The translations under genes were made by a program, and so were the position numbers. The notes under the pieces were generated by a model that did no database searches, was not told the DNA's origin, and saw only the letters and a program-made list of their open reading frames with translations. From NCBI GenBank assembly GCA_934045075.1, contig OW203727.1, positions 24,503,311 through 24,567,310 of the forward strand: a DNA stretch of 64,000 nt, written 5' to 3'. The stretch is from Yponomeuta sedellus. Its lineage: Eukaryota; Arthropoda; Insecta; Lepidoptera; Yponomeutidae. Shown here piece after piece: positions 40,816 to 51,852 of this stretch. The stretch's first letter is position 1, and each line of letters opens with the position of its first letter.

Positions 40816-41205
40816 TAAACAAAACGAAGCGCTCGTGGCCTAGTCGAACCGAGTGATTGGAATCAATCACTTGCGTTAAGCAACAACAGGCGCGGTCAGG
40901 TGTGGGATGAGTGACCGTCCAGTGACTATAGCTAGTGGCATTTTTTCCGAACGCTTTCGTGCTTCGCAAGGTACGCTAAGCCGTTGGTGCCGGCTGTCAT
41001 GTAATTGCAGTCGCTAAGCCATGTCGGAGGCCTCATGGGCGGCTTGATAACTTCTGACAGTAAGGCCCGCCACTGTCTTACAATTCTCCACCAACACGGA
41101 CTTGGCCCCCCGTAGTGCAGTATGGCTTGAGCCTCTTGCGATGCAGGAAGAGACCCGTGCCCCAACAGTGGGGACATACAAGGGTTGATATCGAATAAAC
41201 AAAAC
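40816..41205 (+). repeat. S2 (5S-like SINE), full length, 10-bp duplication
   Basis: TAAACAAAAC at 40816-40825 and 41196-41205 bounds a 370 bp sense copy. TTAAGCA begins at element position 51 and GATGAG (GATGGG in other copies) at 81. In insect 5S rRNA, recalled from memory, the same words start at 52 and 82, in the box A and box C of the internal promoter; GGCGCGGT also aligns between them. The 3' part has TGATAACTTCTGACAGTAAG and CGATGCAGGAAGAGACCCGT and ends AAGGGTTGATATCGAA with no poly(A). Confidence 0.8.
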
Positions 41206-42294
41206 TGTGTTTGGTTTTTAGGGTCAGAGACTTTTGAATATTTTTTTGGGACTAATTTAGCAATAAGTTAACGTATGACGTCTTAACACATTTAATACAA
41301 ATATGTTTATTTTCTTAATCCGCAAGTCATGTTTGTAGATTATATTACATGAAAATATCAAAATTGTCGGTAGGTATTCCCAGCAATTGGAAGAAACAAA
41401 CATATAATATGGTAGGTATTTACATGGTGAAATTCTTAATTCAGTAAATCAGACGAATTTATCGACTTATCCTTTCCATTTCTTTGCTTTTTAGTATGTC
41501 TAGCCTGGGTTTTACGATGGTACGAGTCACGCGTTTTGTCGCGCTAAAATGTAAAAATTTTAAAAATATTCTTATAGTGACTGCTACTGGAAAGTCGCGA
41601 CTTTTGACTTTTACCACTCGTGCAGCTTAACCGTCGTAGAAGCCACAAGTAAATTTCTGTTAATCGACATCGACAAATCCATCCCCCAGCACCACTATCG
41701 ACGTCTGCCGGCGCAGGCGCCGCGGCTGCCAAACCACGCAATGCATTATTGAAAGGTGTTTCTTTCGCATAACGTAACATGGAACTATCTCATTGCTATT
41801 TTATTTACATACGAAATAAATACTTTAACTTTCTTGCAAAATAAAATCGTTGTATTTTATATGATCTACGACCATGAAGACGACAAAATTAATTTCATGA
41901 ACTCTCCCCACAAGACACAAAACATCTGTGGACACACACAACTTTCTTTTCCACGTCTAATTTTTGTGTTACAGATACACATGAACTAGAAATTACACAA
42001 ACTCTATTTCTCATCTGAACATGTATTTGTGCCCTGGTCTAGTTTTGTTTTATCCGAAAATCTGTAGATCAAATTACGATACTTGTCACAAAGTATGCTT
42101 GGAGCGAATATGAAATCTACCATTCATTTCGTTGGATTTACAGACAGATAAAAAACGTCAGCTGTGTTTTTCCCCTCCCAGTTTGATCTCGTATGATGGA
42201 GCGTATGTGAGTGGTACATTTGGGTTCCGTAGATTTTCGAAAAAAAGGGTATAAAATTTCACTGCAAAACATAATTACAAAGAATAGTGTTTGT
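41206..42294. other. 1.1 kb unassigned
   Basis: AT-rich with short frames; nothing recognised. Confidence 0.4.
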
Positions 42295-42395
42295 CGAAGC
42301 GCTTGTGGAACCGAGTGATTGGAATCAACCTTACTGCCATTCAGGAAAGTTGTGCCAAGTGGTGGGCAGTAGAGGCATACAAAAGATTGATATCA
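42295..42395 (+). repeat. S2 with large internal deletion
   Basis: The head GAAGCGCTTGTGGAACCGAG and TGATTGGAATCAACC is fused to a distal piece ending AAAAGATTGATATCA. About 270 internal bases are missing. Confidence 0.55.
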
Positions 42396-43700
42396 CAGTG
42401 TCTGCATATAACATTTACATTATCATAGATTGAGTATCGTGAGTAGAATATCTCCTTTGAAAAGGCTCTCTTCAGCATGAGACTTACTTCTACAAAAAAA
42501 AAATTACGTAAAATTACGCTGTAAAATAAAATAAAAGTTTAGTACTTACGTAGAAGTTAATGTAAAAATATAAACTTTGTTCTTTACTTAAATAAAATAA
42601 ATGTAGTACCTACTGAAACTATGAACTAACTTTATTGATAGAAACTGTGATATTTTTCGCGATCTCGAAGCTTTCCCTGCAGCGAAAGTTGTATACCCAC
42701 GTACAACAAAAATTTACAATACATTACATACAAGTAAAATTTAATTTATTTTTGAGGATTTTTTACAACCTGTATAAAAGAATTATGGTCTTGTGCTATT
42801 CTTATGTGCCGAAGCACATTTTTGTTAAACGAACGTCTATGGTGCATTAAACAAATGACGAAGGCTCCCAAAAGTTGTTATACCGAGTGTAACTGCGGTT
42901 GTCTTCGATATTACCTAGGGAACCCCAATCAACCCCTCATCAGGTCTCGGTGCAACCTGGCTATCGGATTGCAATTTACCGGCAAAATTGGGGCTCCGAT
43001 AAAAAATATCGCACCCTGCGGGCAAGTCGCCTTAATACCGCCGTTAAGGTCGGAGTACCTACCTACCCTAAAAGTGGCTGTCTACAAAAATGCTCATAAG
43101 CTGCTAGAAATTCTTGCTTGAAATTGTTAAGCTTCATGCTGTGAATGCTGTGCTATGTTTTGTATCTAAATGATGCTGGTTTAAATAAATAATAAAAAGA
43201 AAAAGTTATACCAATATAAATCATTCAATTTTAGATCTGACTCTACATAGTTTAGCCAGTATAACTGTGAAAGCCTTTCAAGATGTAGGTATGAAAATTA
43301 ATAGTAGTAGGTAAATGAATTTGAAGTCCTCAAAGGGTAGATCTGAATGGCGACAGACAGTGAAAGTTGGCGTCTTTACGCCAACTTTCCTCTTTGGGAA
43401 AAGCAGTGTGCAGAGGCGTGCTGATGATGATGCATTTTTCTGCCGATTTATCGTACACTAACAATCTGTTTATCTACTACAGTTGTCAGTTGTAGATGCT
43501 TACTGCGTCCCTAACGCTGAATGGAATCCTATCACCACGGAGGCAAAAGTCCAGCCTTTAGCCGGCGCAGCGCTGTTTCTATAGTCACACGAAGAAGCAG
43601 CTTTCAATTGCACAAAGTCCATGCAAAAAAAACTACATAACTACTAGTTAAAAAACTACCTACTTAAACAGCAGTGTTAGAGATGGTTTTTGTACAAGAA
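42396..43700. other. 1.3 kb unassigned
   Basis: A frame at 42804-43121 (PNQPLIRSRCNLAIGLQFTG and further) is GC-balanced and ends before TTTAAATAAATAATAAAAAG, an AATAAA-type end. It could be a retroposon remnant. No domain was recognised, so it is not called as a gene. Confidence 0.3.
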
Positions 43701-43704
43701 ACTA

Positions 43705-43988
43705 GGGGAGTCAAGTCCAAATTGGTTGAGAATTGTAAGGTAGTTGCGGGCCGTACTGTCAGAAGTTATCAAGCCGCCCTTAAAGCCTCTGACATGGCTT
43801 GACGACTGCCATTACATGACGGCTGGCAAACGGCTTAAAGTGCCTTGCGAAGCACGGAAGCGCTCGGAAGAAATGCTACTAGCGTTAGTAACGGGGCGGT
43901 CACCCATCCTGCACCTGACCGCGACTGTTGTTGCTTACTCAAGTGATTTATTTCAATCACTCGGTTCGATTAGGCCACGAGTCCGAGC
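43705..43988 (-). repeat. S2 (5S-like SINE)
   Basis: Antisense copy without the extreme 3' end: GAGAATTGTAAGGTAGTTGC, ATGGCTTGACGACTGCC, CGGGGCGGTCACCCATCC (box C side), GCACCTGACCGCGAC, CACTCGGTTCGATTAGGCCA (5' end). Confidence 0.75.
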
Positions 43989-44929
43989 CTCTGACTGACA
44001 CTGACAGCAGTTATCAGTATATTAAGAGCTTTTGTACGAGAGACTGAGGTTTAATGAAAATGTGACATGTACTCGTACCTAAGTATATTTTACTGGACCA
44101 GTTCTCAACTTCAAATCATAAATAAAATAGAAATTATGTGAGTCCGTAGGAGTGCCACTGACATTTAACATGATGAGTATAATACCATTGATTTTAATGC
44201 ACAGTCCAGTCGTTTGCACGCCGCCCCGCATTCCGTGCATTTTTGCGTAACACAAAAAGCATTAATGTCACAATAGCATCGGTCAAGAGGCACGCAGCTG
44301 TTAATTCTTATTTCGCGTTTGCAACCGATGTTCAAAAAGAAAGGGTGTCGTGTGTTCATCCGTGTGTAAGCGTGTGTGTGAATCCTTTAATTTTTTTAAA
44401 TAAGTTTTTTCCCATTTGCAAATACTTTCGCTGATAGAGGAAGGCAAACTAAAATCTGTTTTATGCTTATTTTCAGATTATCAGAACATTCTTTAGAACG
44501 AATAGCACATCTTAACTGAACAAACTTTAGTAGTGGCATAGATTCTATAGATAATGGATTCTATAGACTCCATTCTATAATGAAATTATGAAAAATAAAC
44601 AAAATGACGGACCTCAGCCTTAGTTTTGTTACTAAAACGTTACAGGTAATGAAAAATCTGAAATTCAATAAGGTTAAATTATTGTAATTGTAACTCAAAA
44701 CGTTTTGGTGAAGCATTAAATTAAATAAAAATTATGAGAGTAACTACTTTCTTAAATGAAGCCGGGATCAGTACACGATTTATCTTTGACTTCTCATAGG
44801 TACGAGTAGGTAATATAATTTAGTTCCGCCTTAGTAATAATTACACACTACCTTTTACTCATCGGGCCTTTTTGTTTTAATAATTAGGTTCTTTATTTAC
44901 AGCAGATTACCTGTGAAGTGTCGCTTGTT
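43989..44929. other. 0.9 kb unassigned
   Basis: Short opposite-strand frames without domains. Confidence 0.4.
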
Positions 44930-45348
44930 TCTCGCAAAAAAATGCGGGATACCTAGGAGTCGTGCCAAGAAATCTCTGGCAGCCGCGGAGCGATGTGCTC
45001 GCACTGCGGTGCCATTCAATCTGCGGACAAAAGAAAACAAAACATTGACAAATTCAAGTTTCACCTGACCAATAATAACAACGATAACCAAATAACAACA
45101 GCGAGCTGTGGAAGAGCTATGCTCCGTGTTATTCTGCGGGATCGAATCCGAAACGAACTTATTTGCCAGAGAACTGTGATCGACATAGCTCAACGGATAT
45201 TATTGCACCAACGGAGGACCAATGTGACTGTGGAGCCTCATCGCAATCCATGGTGCACCTGCTCCAATGCCCATTGTGCTCTCACACCTGCACTCTGGAG
45301 GACCTAACAGAGGCCAACGCTGCTGCAATTGCAGTAGCCAACTATTGA
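44930..45348 (+). pseudogene. non-LTR polymerase C-terminus with CCHC-like end
   Basis: An early frame reads RAKKSLAAAERCARTAVPFN. The last frame reads QCDCGASSQSMVHLLQCPLC and ends EANAAAIAVANY, stop. The C.CG..S..MVHLL.CP block is a recurrent terminal motif of insect non-LTR polymerases. Frame changes separate the pieces, so it is inactive. Confidence 0.65.
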
Positions 45349-45359
45349 GCAGGAAAAAT

Positions 45360-45640
45360 ATAAAATGGTCGAATCGCTGACACGAAAAGAAGAAGAAGAA
45401 GCAGAAGAACGGATTAGCAAACTGAAGTGGCAATGAGCGGGTCATATCTGCCCCAGAACCGATAACCGTTTAGTGGTCTACGTAGCCTAGAACGCCTTGT
45501 GATCAGGTGGAGCGACGACTCCCAAAGCAGTGGGCAGATCCTGGTAGAGAAGAGCCGAAGGTGGTGATGGCTCAGTGGCGTCCCTTGGGAGAGGCCTATG
45601 TCCAGCTGTGGACTGACGCCGGTTGATTATGATGTTAATA
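45360..45640 (+). pseudogene. LINE-B-type C-terminal coding end
   Basis: ERISKLKWQ, stop, AGHI and then a degraded stretch, then VASLGRGLCPAVD in a shifted frame. The DNA words CCTTGGGAGAGGCCTATGTC and CAGCTGTGGACTGACG match the EAYVQQW end. Confidence 0.6.
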
Positions 45641-45744
45641 AAAGTTAAAAAAAAAGTTAAAAGTATTTATTTAAAATGACACAGTTAAATTACAAAATTT
45701 GATGCACAGAATGAATGTTCATGGTTTGATTAATAACAACATTA

Positions 45745-45936
45745 TCTATCTATAATATAAAAATGAATCGCTGAATGTGTTGGTACGTGAAAATCTCGAG
45801 AGCAGCTGAACCGATTTCGCTAATTCTTTTTTTAGAATATTCCTTGAAGTATGAGGATTGTTCTTACGGAGGGGAAAATAAAAAATAATTAAAGAATCGA
45901 CTGTTAAGCGGTACGCTGTTCGCTGGGTCAGCTAGT
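45745..45936 (+). mobile_element. short non-autonomous Helitron
   Basis: It starts TCTATCTATAATATAAAAAT, carries GAATCGCTGAATGTGTTGGT, and ends CTGTTCGCTGGGTCAGCTAG then T. The TC start and CTAGT end fit a Helitron. About 190 bp, no coding. Confidence 0.65.
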
Positions 45937-46084
45937 TTTCTATGAAAATGTCAACCGACTGTTACAGCATTTTTCATTTGGTTGATGATCTTTGGCCTTT
46001 GCCCAAGTTAATAAAAAACTTGAAACGACGTGTGTATTTTTTATTTATCTACTGCTCTTGTTATTTTTTGTAAATATGAGTCTG

Positions 46085-46330
46085 ACATAATATTTTATTT
46101 TTTCATTTGCATCTACGTAATAAGACAATTTATACGGCTTCCAGTAGCACCTTCACGCCAACTAGATGGATGGAAAGACAACTCGGTGCAGTACCTGAGA
46201 CATTGTTTTCTAGATAAAGTAGGCCTGCGCAGCGCCTATACCGTCATGACAGCTTAGTAGGCCTAGAACACGGGAACGACAAATCAATACTAATCAAGCC
46301 ACGAGTTTTGTTACAACGCTATTAATTGCC
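46085..46330 (-). repeat. S4-like SINE, 3' part
   Basis: ATCTACGTAATAAGACAATT, CAACTAGATGGATGGAAAGA and GCAGCGCCTATACCGTCATG match the 17.58 kb copy. The tRNA-like head is missing. Confidence 0.55.
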
Positions 46331-46720
46331 AATTATAGACTCAATTGTTAATCATGCCGTATCACTAATCCTGATGTCTCTCATTTTGATTACCCAGAGT
46401 GAAAGAAAACCCCACGTCTATTGGGGAACTCAACATTTGTTACAGTTAGTTTATAATAAATTAGGCTACAATTCTTAATGAGGGTTACGCTAGTAATAAT
46501 AGTAATATTATGTACACATTAAATAGTAGATTTGATGACTAGGGAATAAAACAATCCATTTTAGGCGAAATGTATGCACGTTTTGCCTAAAATGGATTAT
46601 ATGCAAATAAAATGGATGAATAGCTATATATGCACGTTTCGATAGGCACGTCCAGGTTAAAATGGGTTTTATTACCGAGTAATACACTCTACTTTTCTCT
46701 TTTAATAAAAAAAACAACAG
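46331..46720. other. unassigned, with inverted repeat
   Basis: AATCCATTTTAGGC and GCCTAAAATGGATT form a 14 bp inverted pair at about 46553-46598. The rest is AT-rich. Confidence 0.4.
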
Positions 46721-46721
46721 T

Positions 46722-46845
46722 GCATGCAACGACTTATGAAAGCTGATGAGGCGAAGATGATCTGTCAGGATCGTGGCAAGTGACAGTCCCTGGTATCTGT
46801 CTACCCCCTGGGATACAGGCGTGAGGTTATGTATGTAGGTCTAAT
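46722..46845 (+). repeat. LINE-A 3' end
   Basis: GTGCATGCAACGACTTATGA, GATGATCTGTCAGGATCGTG, CCCCTGGGATACAGGCGTGA, then GTTATGTATGTAGG. 5'-truncated. Confidence 0.7.
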
Positions 46846-46889
46846 ATGAAGGAATTTTAGAGCATGAGAAGTAAAAATTATACTAACAG

Positions 46890-47035
46890 CGCTCAGTCCT
46901 AGCCAGCTCCAATACTGGTCGGCCACGTACAAATGCTCTCAGTCTACGTGTACAATGTCCATGCCTGTTTACCAGAGCACAGGGTATCCTAGTTTGGGAC
47001 TAGGACAAATGATTGAGTTGTGTGGAAGTTATTTT
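46890..47035 (+). repeat. S3 SINE body
   Basis: TGCTCTCAGTCTACGTGTAC, AATGTCCATGCCTG, AGCACAGGGTATCCTAGTTT and GGGACTAGGACAAATGATTG. The head is weak. Confidence 0.6.
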
Positions 47036-47319
47036 CAAAAACCAGGAAAATAAATACGTCGCTAAACGAACTTCTATCAAAATATCGATTTAGAATGAGA
47101 CATTTTTCACGATTCTAGATCCGAGACACGGTTTGGCCGAGTGCCAGAACACCTAATTATTACGAAAGTGAAAGCAGAATTAAATCTGCCGTGTCGCTGT
47201 CCGCCTGCCCAAACGATGTTTACTTCTTTACGACACTGTTAAACCTGGTTTTTACCCGACTGGGCCAGACGGAAAGTTATGTTTTTGGAGTGTGTATATT
47301 GTATGTATGATGATAAGGT

Positions 47320-47432
47320 TCTTCTTCTTCTTCAGGCTGTATGTTAGTCCACGGCTGGACATAGCCCTCTCCTGAGCGCCATAGCGTCCTGTCTTCAGCT
47401 TGCCGCATCTAGCATCTGCCGACAGTCTTCGG
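47320..47432 (-). repeat. LINE-B 3' end
   Basis: Reverse of the 10.0 kb copy: TTCTTCTTCTTCAGGCTGTA, GGCTGGACATAGCCCTCTCC, GCGCCATAGCGTCCTGTCTT and CTTGCCGCATCTAGCATCTG. Confidence 0.65.
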
Positions 47433-47446
47433 TAAGGTTATGATAA

Positions 47447-47645
47447 GGTTGTCTAGAACAATCTGTTTTTATTTAGCAATTAGGCCGCCAATAAAATTGT
47501 ACTCTGTATTTTACATGTTTTATTATTTAAAACAGAAATATACCCAGATTGAGGCTATTTATACAAATCAAGTACGGGTGCTTTCAGTAGGAATCAGCCC
47601 CACAGCCTCGGTTTTTCCAGTCAAGCGTGTCAACCGTTAGACCAA
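47447..47645. repeat. LINE-C end followed by an antisense S3 head
   Basis: GGTTGTCTAGAACAATCTG, AATTAGGCCGCCAAT and GTACTCTGTATTTTACATGT are LINE-C (plus). From 47535 AATATACCCAGATTGAGGC and AGGAATCAGCCCCACAGCC with CAAGCGTGTCAACCGTTAG are a degraded S3 (minus). Confidence 0.5.
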
Positions 47646-48054
47646 CTTGTCTAACACACAAGGCAGGCGCAAATAATTAGGTCAGCTAGCCGACACCCGT
47701 CAATTCCTCAAGTCTTTTATAGCGGATCTGTAAATCTCCGGTATTTCGCCCGTCTCGGTGCTTCGCGGAATCATTAAAATATGAATGAGGTATATTTACA
47801 GTAAGCATTAATCCCGACGGTCCGGATGAGAGATGGCACTGGTGCTAAGTGTTTACACGCTGCACGGATGCGCTTCAGCAGGGAAGGGAGCAGTTCACAT
47901 CTGTTATTGTAGAACTCCAGTTTTCGTTTCTCAAGTCTATGTTTCCGCTTGCTTTGTTGATCAAAGCATTGGGTACAGGGTTGCTATTGGGCATATATTT
48001 CTGTGTGGATACAGAAACTCACGTGTGTGTTTCGAAAGGGTTGGCAGTGACCGT

Positions 48055-48346
48055 TATCGTTATCAACCCTTGTATTACCCCTGGGGCACGCGTCTCTTCC
48101 TGCATCCCAGGAAGGTTAGGCCATACTCCACCACTGGGGCCAAGTCCGGGTTGGTGGAGGATTGTAAGACAGTGGCGGGCCTTACTGTCAGAAGTTATCA
48201 AGCCGCCCATAAGGCATCTGACATGGCTTAACGACTGCCATTATATGACAGCCGGCACCAACGGCTTAAAGTGCCTTGCGAAGCACGGAAGCGCTCGGAA
48301 AAATGCCACTAGCGGTAGTCCGACACTGGCAGTGACCGACCTTGCA
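48055..48346 (-). repeat. S2, 5'-truncated, well preserved 3' part
   Basis: Antisense from tail (CGTTATCGTTATCAACCCTT) through GCACGCGTCTCTTCCTGCAT, CCAAGTCCGGGTTGGTGGAG, CCGCCCATAAGGCATCTGAC, to GCACGGAAGCGCTCGGAAAA. It stops before the 5S-like head. Open frames across it are by chance. Confidence 0.8.
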
Positions 48347-48665
48347 CTATCATCATCATTCAGCCTCCAGAAGTCCACTGTTGGACATTGGACATGGGCC
48401 TCCACCATGGTTTTCCAAAAAGACCGGTTAGAATCTGATTGCGTCCAGCGTCTTCCAGCTACTTGGATGAAATCTTCTGTGCCACTTGTGGCTGGTCGTC
48501 CTACGCTGTGCTTGAAGATATATGGTCTCCATTCGAACTGTTGGTTTAGCTGTAGAGTGCGACAAAATTACCTGACCTGGTGACAGCATCACTTTTTTCA
48601 TAGTATACTTGACATTTCTACACAAGGTTTGACACCTCCACCGGATCAGATGTCTTTGTAGCACT
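48347..48665 (-). pseudogene. non-LTR polymerase C-terminus, degraded
   Basis: On the minus strand one frame reads VGRPATSGTEDFIQVAGRRW, then QSDSNRSFWKTMVEAHVQ and CPTVDFWRLNDDDS. The GRPA..W..D...AGR.W and W..M.EA.VQ spacing is that of LINE-B relatives. Confidence 0.55.
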
Positions 48666-48969
48666 ATAATGTATCAGATAAATGGAAAAATATCTGCGAA
48701 ATACGAGCCAGATTCGCGGACTGAGGGTACTTTACCACCTTGTCGTCTATTTTCTCCTTCTCTGTTCTGTTTCCATGTTTGCGTGAGGAGAATAGTTTCA
48801 CGCTGGGTTTCGCACAACGTCACCGACACTCCGAAGCAGACCAGGGTGAAATGGAGCCCGATATGACAAAGCCGATTAAGTTGTTAGAATGGTATAGCCT
48901 ACACCATTTAAAAACATTGTCTCATCACGTAGATGCAAAGGCCTTGGCCTTGGCCAGAAACGGTTAGGA

Positions 48970-49315
48970 TGTTTCAAAATGAATCAACACCTACCGAAGA
49001 TATATTAAGCTTGCCTGAATCGCGGTTCAAAAAATATGTTAAGCACACTTTGTGCCAAAAGGGCTACTATAACATAAAGGATTATTTAGATGACAATGAG
49101 GTCTGGAATTAAAGCCAGTACAATATATGAGTTCTATGTTTATAATAATTATGTAAACTATGTTAATTAAGGACTTTGAAAAAACTAAGTTTGGAGTTTT
49201 TTTGTCCATTTTTTCTCCAAAATAACCTAGATTTGGAAATGGACACCTAGTTTGCCGTTTATTAAGCCGCAGTTTCTGTGATACTTTGAATAAAATCTTT
49301 TCATCTCATTTCATT
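48970..49315 (+). pseudogene. LINE-D C-terminus plus 3' UTR
   Basis: The frame reads VRMFQNESTPTEDILSLPES, RFKKYVKHTLCQKGYYNIKD, YLDDNEVWN, stop. The FKK.VK..L..KGYY....YL layout is the usual last 40 residues of Jockey/CR1-type non-LTR polymerases. The 3' UTR continues with TTTGGAGTTTTTTTGTCCAT and AAGCCGCAGTTTCTGTGATA, ending CTTTTCATCTCATTTCATTT. This copy links the coding end to the (ATTTC)n tails found elsewhere here. Confidence 0.75.
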
Positions 49316-49845
49316 TCGAAGCCAATCGATCTAAAAGCGGAAGAAGATTTTGATCTTAAGGTTTTTCCATTAGACTGTCCATTTCTTTACACCTCGTTGC
49401 CACTATATCTAGTAATGAAACCGCGTTACCCGTGGGCTAGTTAGATATACCAAAAACCCGCCGCCCCCGGCGAGTTAAGGTGACTGTGTCAATCAGTGGT
49501 ACATTTCCCGCGGGGGCAGTAAATCCCGCGTCTTGCAGGAGCTGGGGGGACTCAGCGTACGCGTTTAATAGCGTTCGAATTGGGTTTTTATTTACCTATT
49601 TGCCGCAAGTGGCGTACATTTAAATGTAAATCGGATGGCTGCGAAATCTCCCCAGTGGCGCAGACCGCTTTATTTAGGTTTTTTGTTAGGTTGTCAATGA
49701 ATTTCGTTTCGAATGGTAAAGCCTACTGCAATAAGGATGATATGGGAGGGCAGTGATGCACTAAGGAGTTAAATAAAATTAATTATATTATTCATTTGTT
49801 CAGCATTTACGTAATGCAAGGATAAGCCGTAAGTACTAAGAAAAC
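49316..49845. other. unassigned stretch
   Basis: A Helitron-like scrap CCCGTGGGCTAGTTAG lies at about 49431. Otherwise nothing recognised. Confidence 0.35.
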
Positions 49846-49847
49846 GA

Positions 49848-50181
49848 ACCGCCCGTGGCCTAGTGAAACCGAGTTATTGGAATATATCACTTGAGTTAAG
49901 CAACAACAGGCGCGGTCAGGTGCAGAATGGGTGACCTCGTACCGTGACTACCGCATGTGGCATATTTCCGAGCGCTTTCGTGCTGTACAATTAAGCCACG
50001 TTAAGGCCACCATGTGATGGCAGTCGTTAAGCCATGTCAGAAGCCTTATGGGCGGCTCGATAACTTCTGACAGTAAGGCCCGCCACTGTCTTACAATCCT
50101 CCACCAGCCCGGACTTGGCCCCCGTGGTGGACTATAGTCTAACCTCCCTGCGATGCAGGAAGATACCCGTGCCCCAGCAGT
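49848..50181 (+). repeat. S2 (5S-like SINE), lacking the last bases
   Basis: CGCCCGTGGCCTAGTGAAAC, TCACTTGAGTTAAGCAACAA, CAGGCGCGGTCAGGTGCAG, AATGGGTGACCTCGTACCG, then the full body to GATACCCGTGCCCCAGCAG. The head keeps the 5S-like spacing. Confidence 0.8.
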
Positions 50182-50287
50182 TATTATTTTGGTTTTGTGT
50201 AGGTGTTACGTGTGTGTGTGAAAATGTAAATAAATTATTTAATACTGTAGATTTTATTATTTCAAAGATATAAACTAGGTACTCGGA

Positions 50288-50415
50288 AGCGACGTGCGTG
50301 CATGCAACGACTTATGAACGTTGATGAAGCGAAGATGATCTGACAGGATCGTGGCAAGTGGCAGTACCTGGTGTCTGCCTACCCCTCTGGGATACAGTCG
50401 TACGGTTATGTACGT
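50288..50415 (+). repeat. LINE-A 3' end
   Basis: GCGTGCATGCAACGACTTAT, GAACGTTGATGAAGCGAAGA, CAGGATCGTGGCAAGTGGCA and GGGATACAGTCGTACGGTTA, then (TACG/TATG)n and A-rich sequence. Confidence 0.7.
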
Positions 50416-50449
50416 ATGTAAAAAAAAGTAAAAAAAAAGTAAATGTATA

Positions 50450-50535
50450 ATTAAAACTGTTTTTACACGGATTTATGCTCGTTTATTACATTTTTACAAT
50501 TTTCCGACGTTTCGGCACTTTTTCTGGTGCTCGTG
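50450..50535 (-). repeat. CGAAACGTCGG-type retroelement end
   Basis: On the minus strand GAGCACCAGAAAAAGTGCCG, AAACGTCGGAAAATTG and AATAAACGAGCATAAATCC. Sequences with this phrase often follow Penelope-like or related reverse transcriptase genes. No coding part is present, so the class is tentative. Confidence 0.35.
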
Positions 50536-51460
50536 TTAACCTTAGAAAATAGTATAAAAGTAAATGTATTTAATTATTTCATGTAGTCACATAGTAACTA
50601 ATTTTAATTGTTAATGTTTCTAGAAATGGGAAATGGGATTTCCGATAAATTATTTGCTTATATATCTCTCTATCACAATCATTTTAAAATGACCTCATCA
50701 AGTGATGGCACTTGATGAGGTCATGTCCTAGAGAAAAATCAAGCATAGGAAGCATATCTCTATATCGATAGATATTTATTTCTCTATATAGATTAGATAA
50801 ACTTAAATGTGATCAAAATCGACTTTTTCTTTTTTTTTCACCAGTGTCAGTGCCCTTACACAAATTTCAAAAGAAAAACGAAAAATGTCTGTTACAATAA
50901 ATCGACTCATTAATTTGATGTTACCTTTAAATAAACGAAAGAGTTGCGAAATTAAGTAATTTGTCTAGACAACATATAACAAGAGTGTGTCTAATTAAGA
51001 CTAATAACTAAACATTTTCTTCTCTTTGAAGACTGTGTCTATAGGTGTATTCAAACTTAAAACTGCTGGTCTGCCGAAAGTCGTAATTGTGTTTACGACT
51101 GCCCTGCTCATTATTTCCAGTAAGCAAATGTGAAGTTTCATATTTAATTGAAAAACACAAGTGTTTTAGTTATAAAAACCTTTCGGCCGAATAGTAGACT
51201 AAAACTCATAATATAAGTCGGCTTCAACTTCACTCAGTACCTACCTACAACAAGAATTAGCATTGAACGTCTTATCTTCTCTTCCTTTCAACAGAGTTTT
51301 AGTTGGAACAGCTTTTTATAAATAAGACAATTAATTGCATATTGACGGAAGTTAATTTTGTTATGTTAACGCCAAATTTTGAGATTTTAAATTCAGATGA
51401 TGATTATAGCCACACCCTAGAGGGCGTCATGTTTGATCTATGTCATGTAATAACATTGAT
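50536..51460. other. 0.9 kb AT-rich, with hairpin
   Basis: A perfect 16 bp hairpin ATGACCTCATCAAGTG with spacer ATGG lies at 50689-50724. Nothing else recognised. Confidence 0.5.
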
Positions 51461-51461
51461 A

Positions 51462-51570
51462 CCATCCCTTGAGTGTCCGCACTGCTGGGGCACGGGTCTC
51501 TTCCTGCATCGCAGGAAGGTTAAGCCAACTCCATCACGGGGGCTAAAGGGGGGGATATCTACAACATGAC
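51462..51570 (-). repeat. S2 3' end
   Basis: TTGAGTGTCCGCACTGCTGG, GGCACGGGTCTCTTCCTGCA, TCGCAGGAAGGTTAAGCC, TCACGGGGGCTAAAG, antisense. Confidence 0.7.
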
Positions 51571-51714
51571 TGCAATTAATGAAGTGAATAGATTTTTTTT
51601 GTAAATATATAAATCTTGTTAAGTATTAATGTTGTATATAGTTGTAGGAAAAAATATTATTTTATTTAGAATAATTGTAAATAAATTTATTAAACCTATT
51701 TGCTGGTACAATCT

Positions 51715-51852
51715 TCTTCTTCTTTGTCTTTGCCTCATCCCATTATTTGGGGTCGGCTCTCCTCGTTCTTTTGCTCCAGGATTTTCTGTCCTGGGTTGTC
51801 CGCTCGCTCAACTGGCCCACCAGGTGGTTTATGGACGTCCTCTACCACTCTA
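51715..51852 (-). pseudogene. RTE-type LINE C-terminus
   Basis: On the minus strand the last frame reads ERTTQDRKSWSKRTRRADPK, stop, followed by WDEAKTKKK-coding sequence and a (GAA)n-like tail. The AQDR..W....RRADPK end is characteristic of a common insect LINE. Only the final 45 codons remain. Confidence 0.65.

Noticed and set aside
42804..43121. A 105-residue gene with AATAAA-type end
   Set aside because: No start context, domain or conservation that can be seen; a retroposon remnant is as likely.
47849..48583. 244-residue open frame on the plus strand
   Set aside because: It runs across an antisense S2 copy and a degraded LINE in the wrong strand. The protein is a shadow of repeats.
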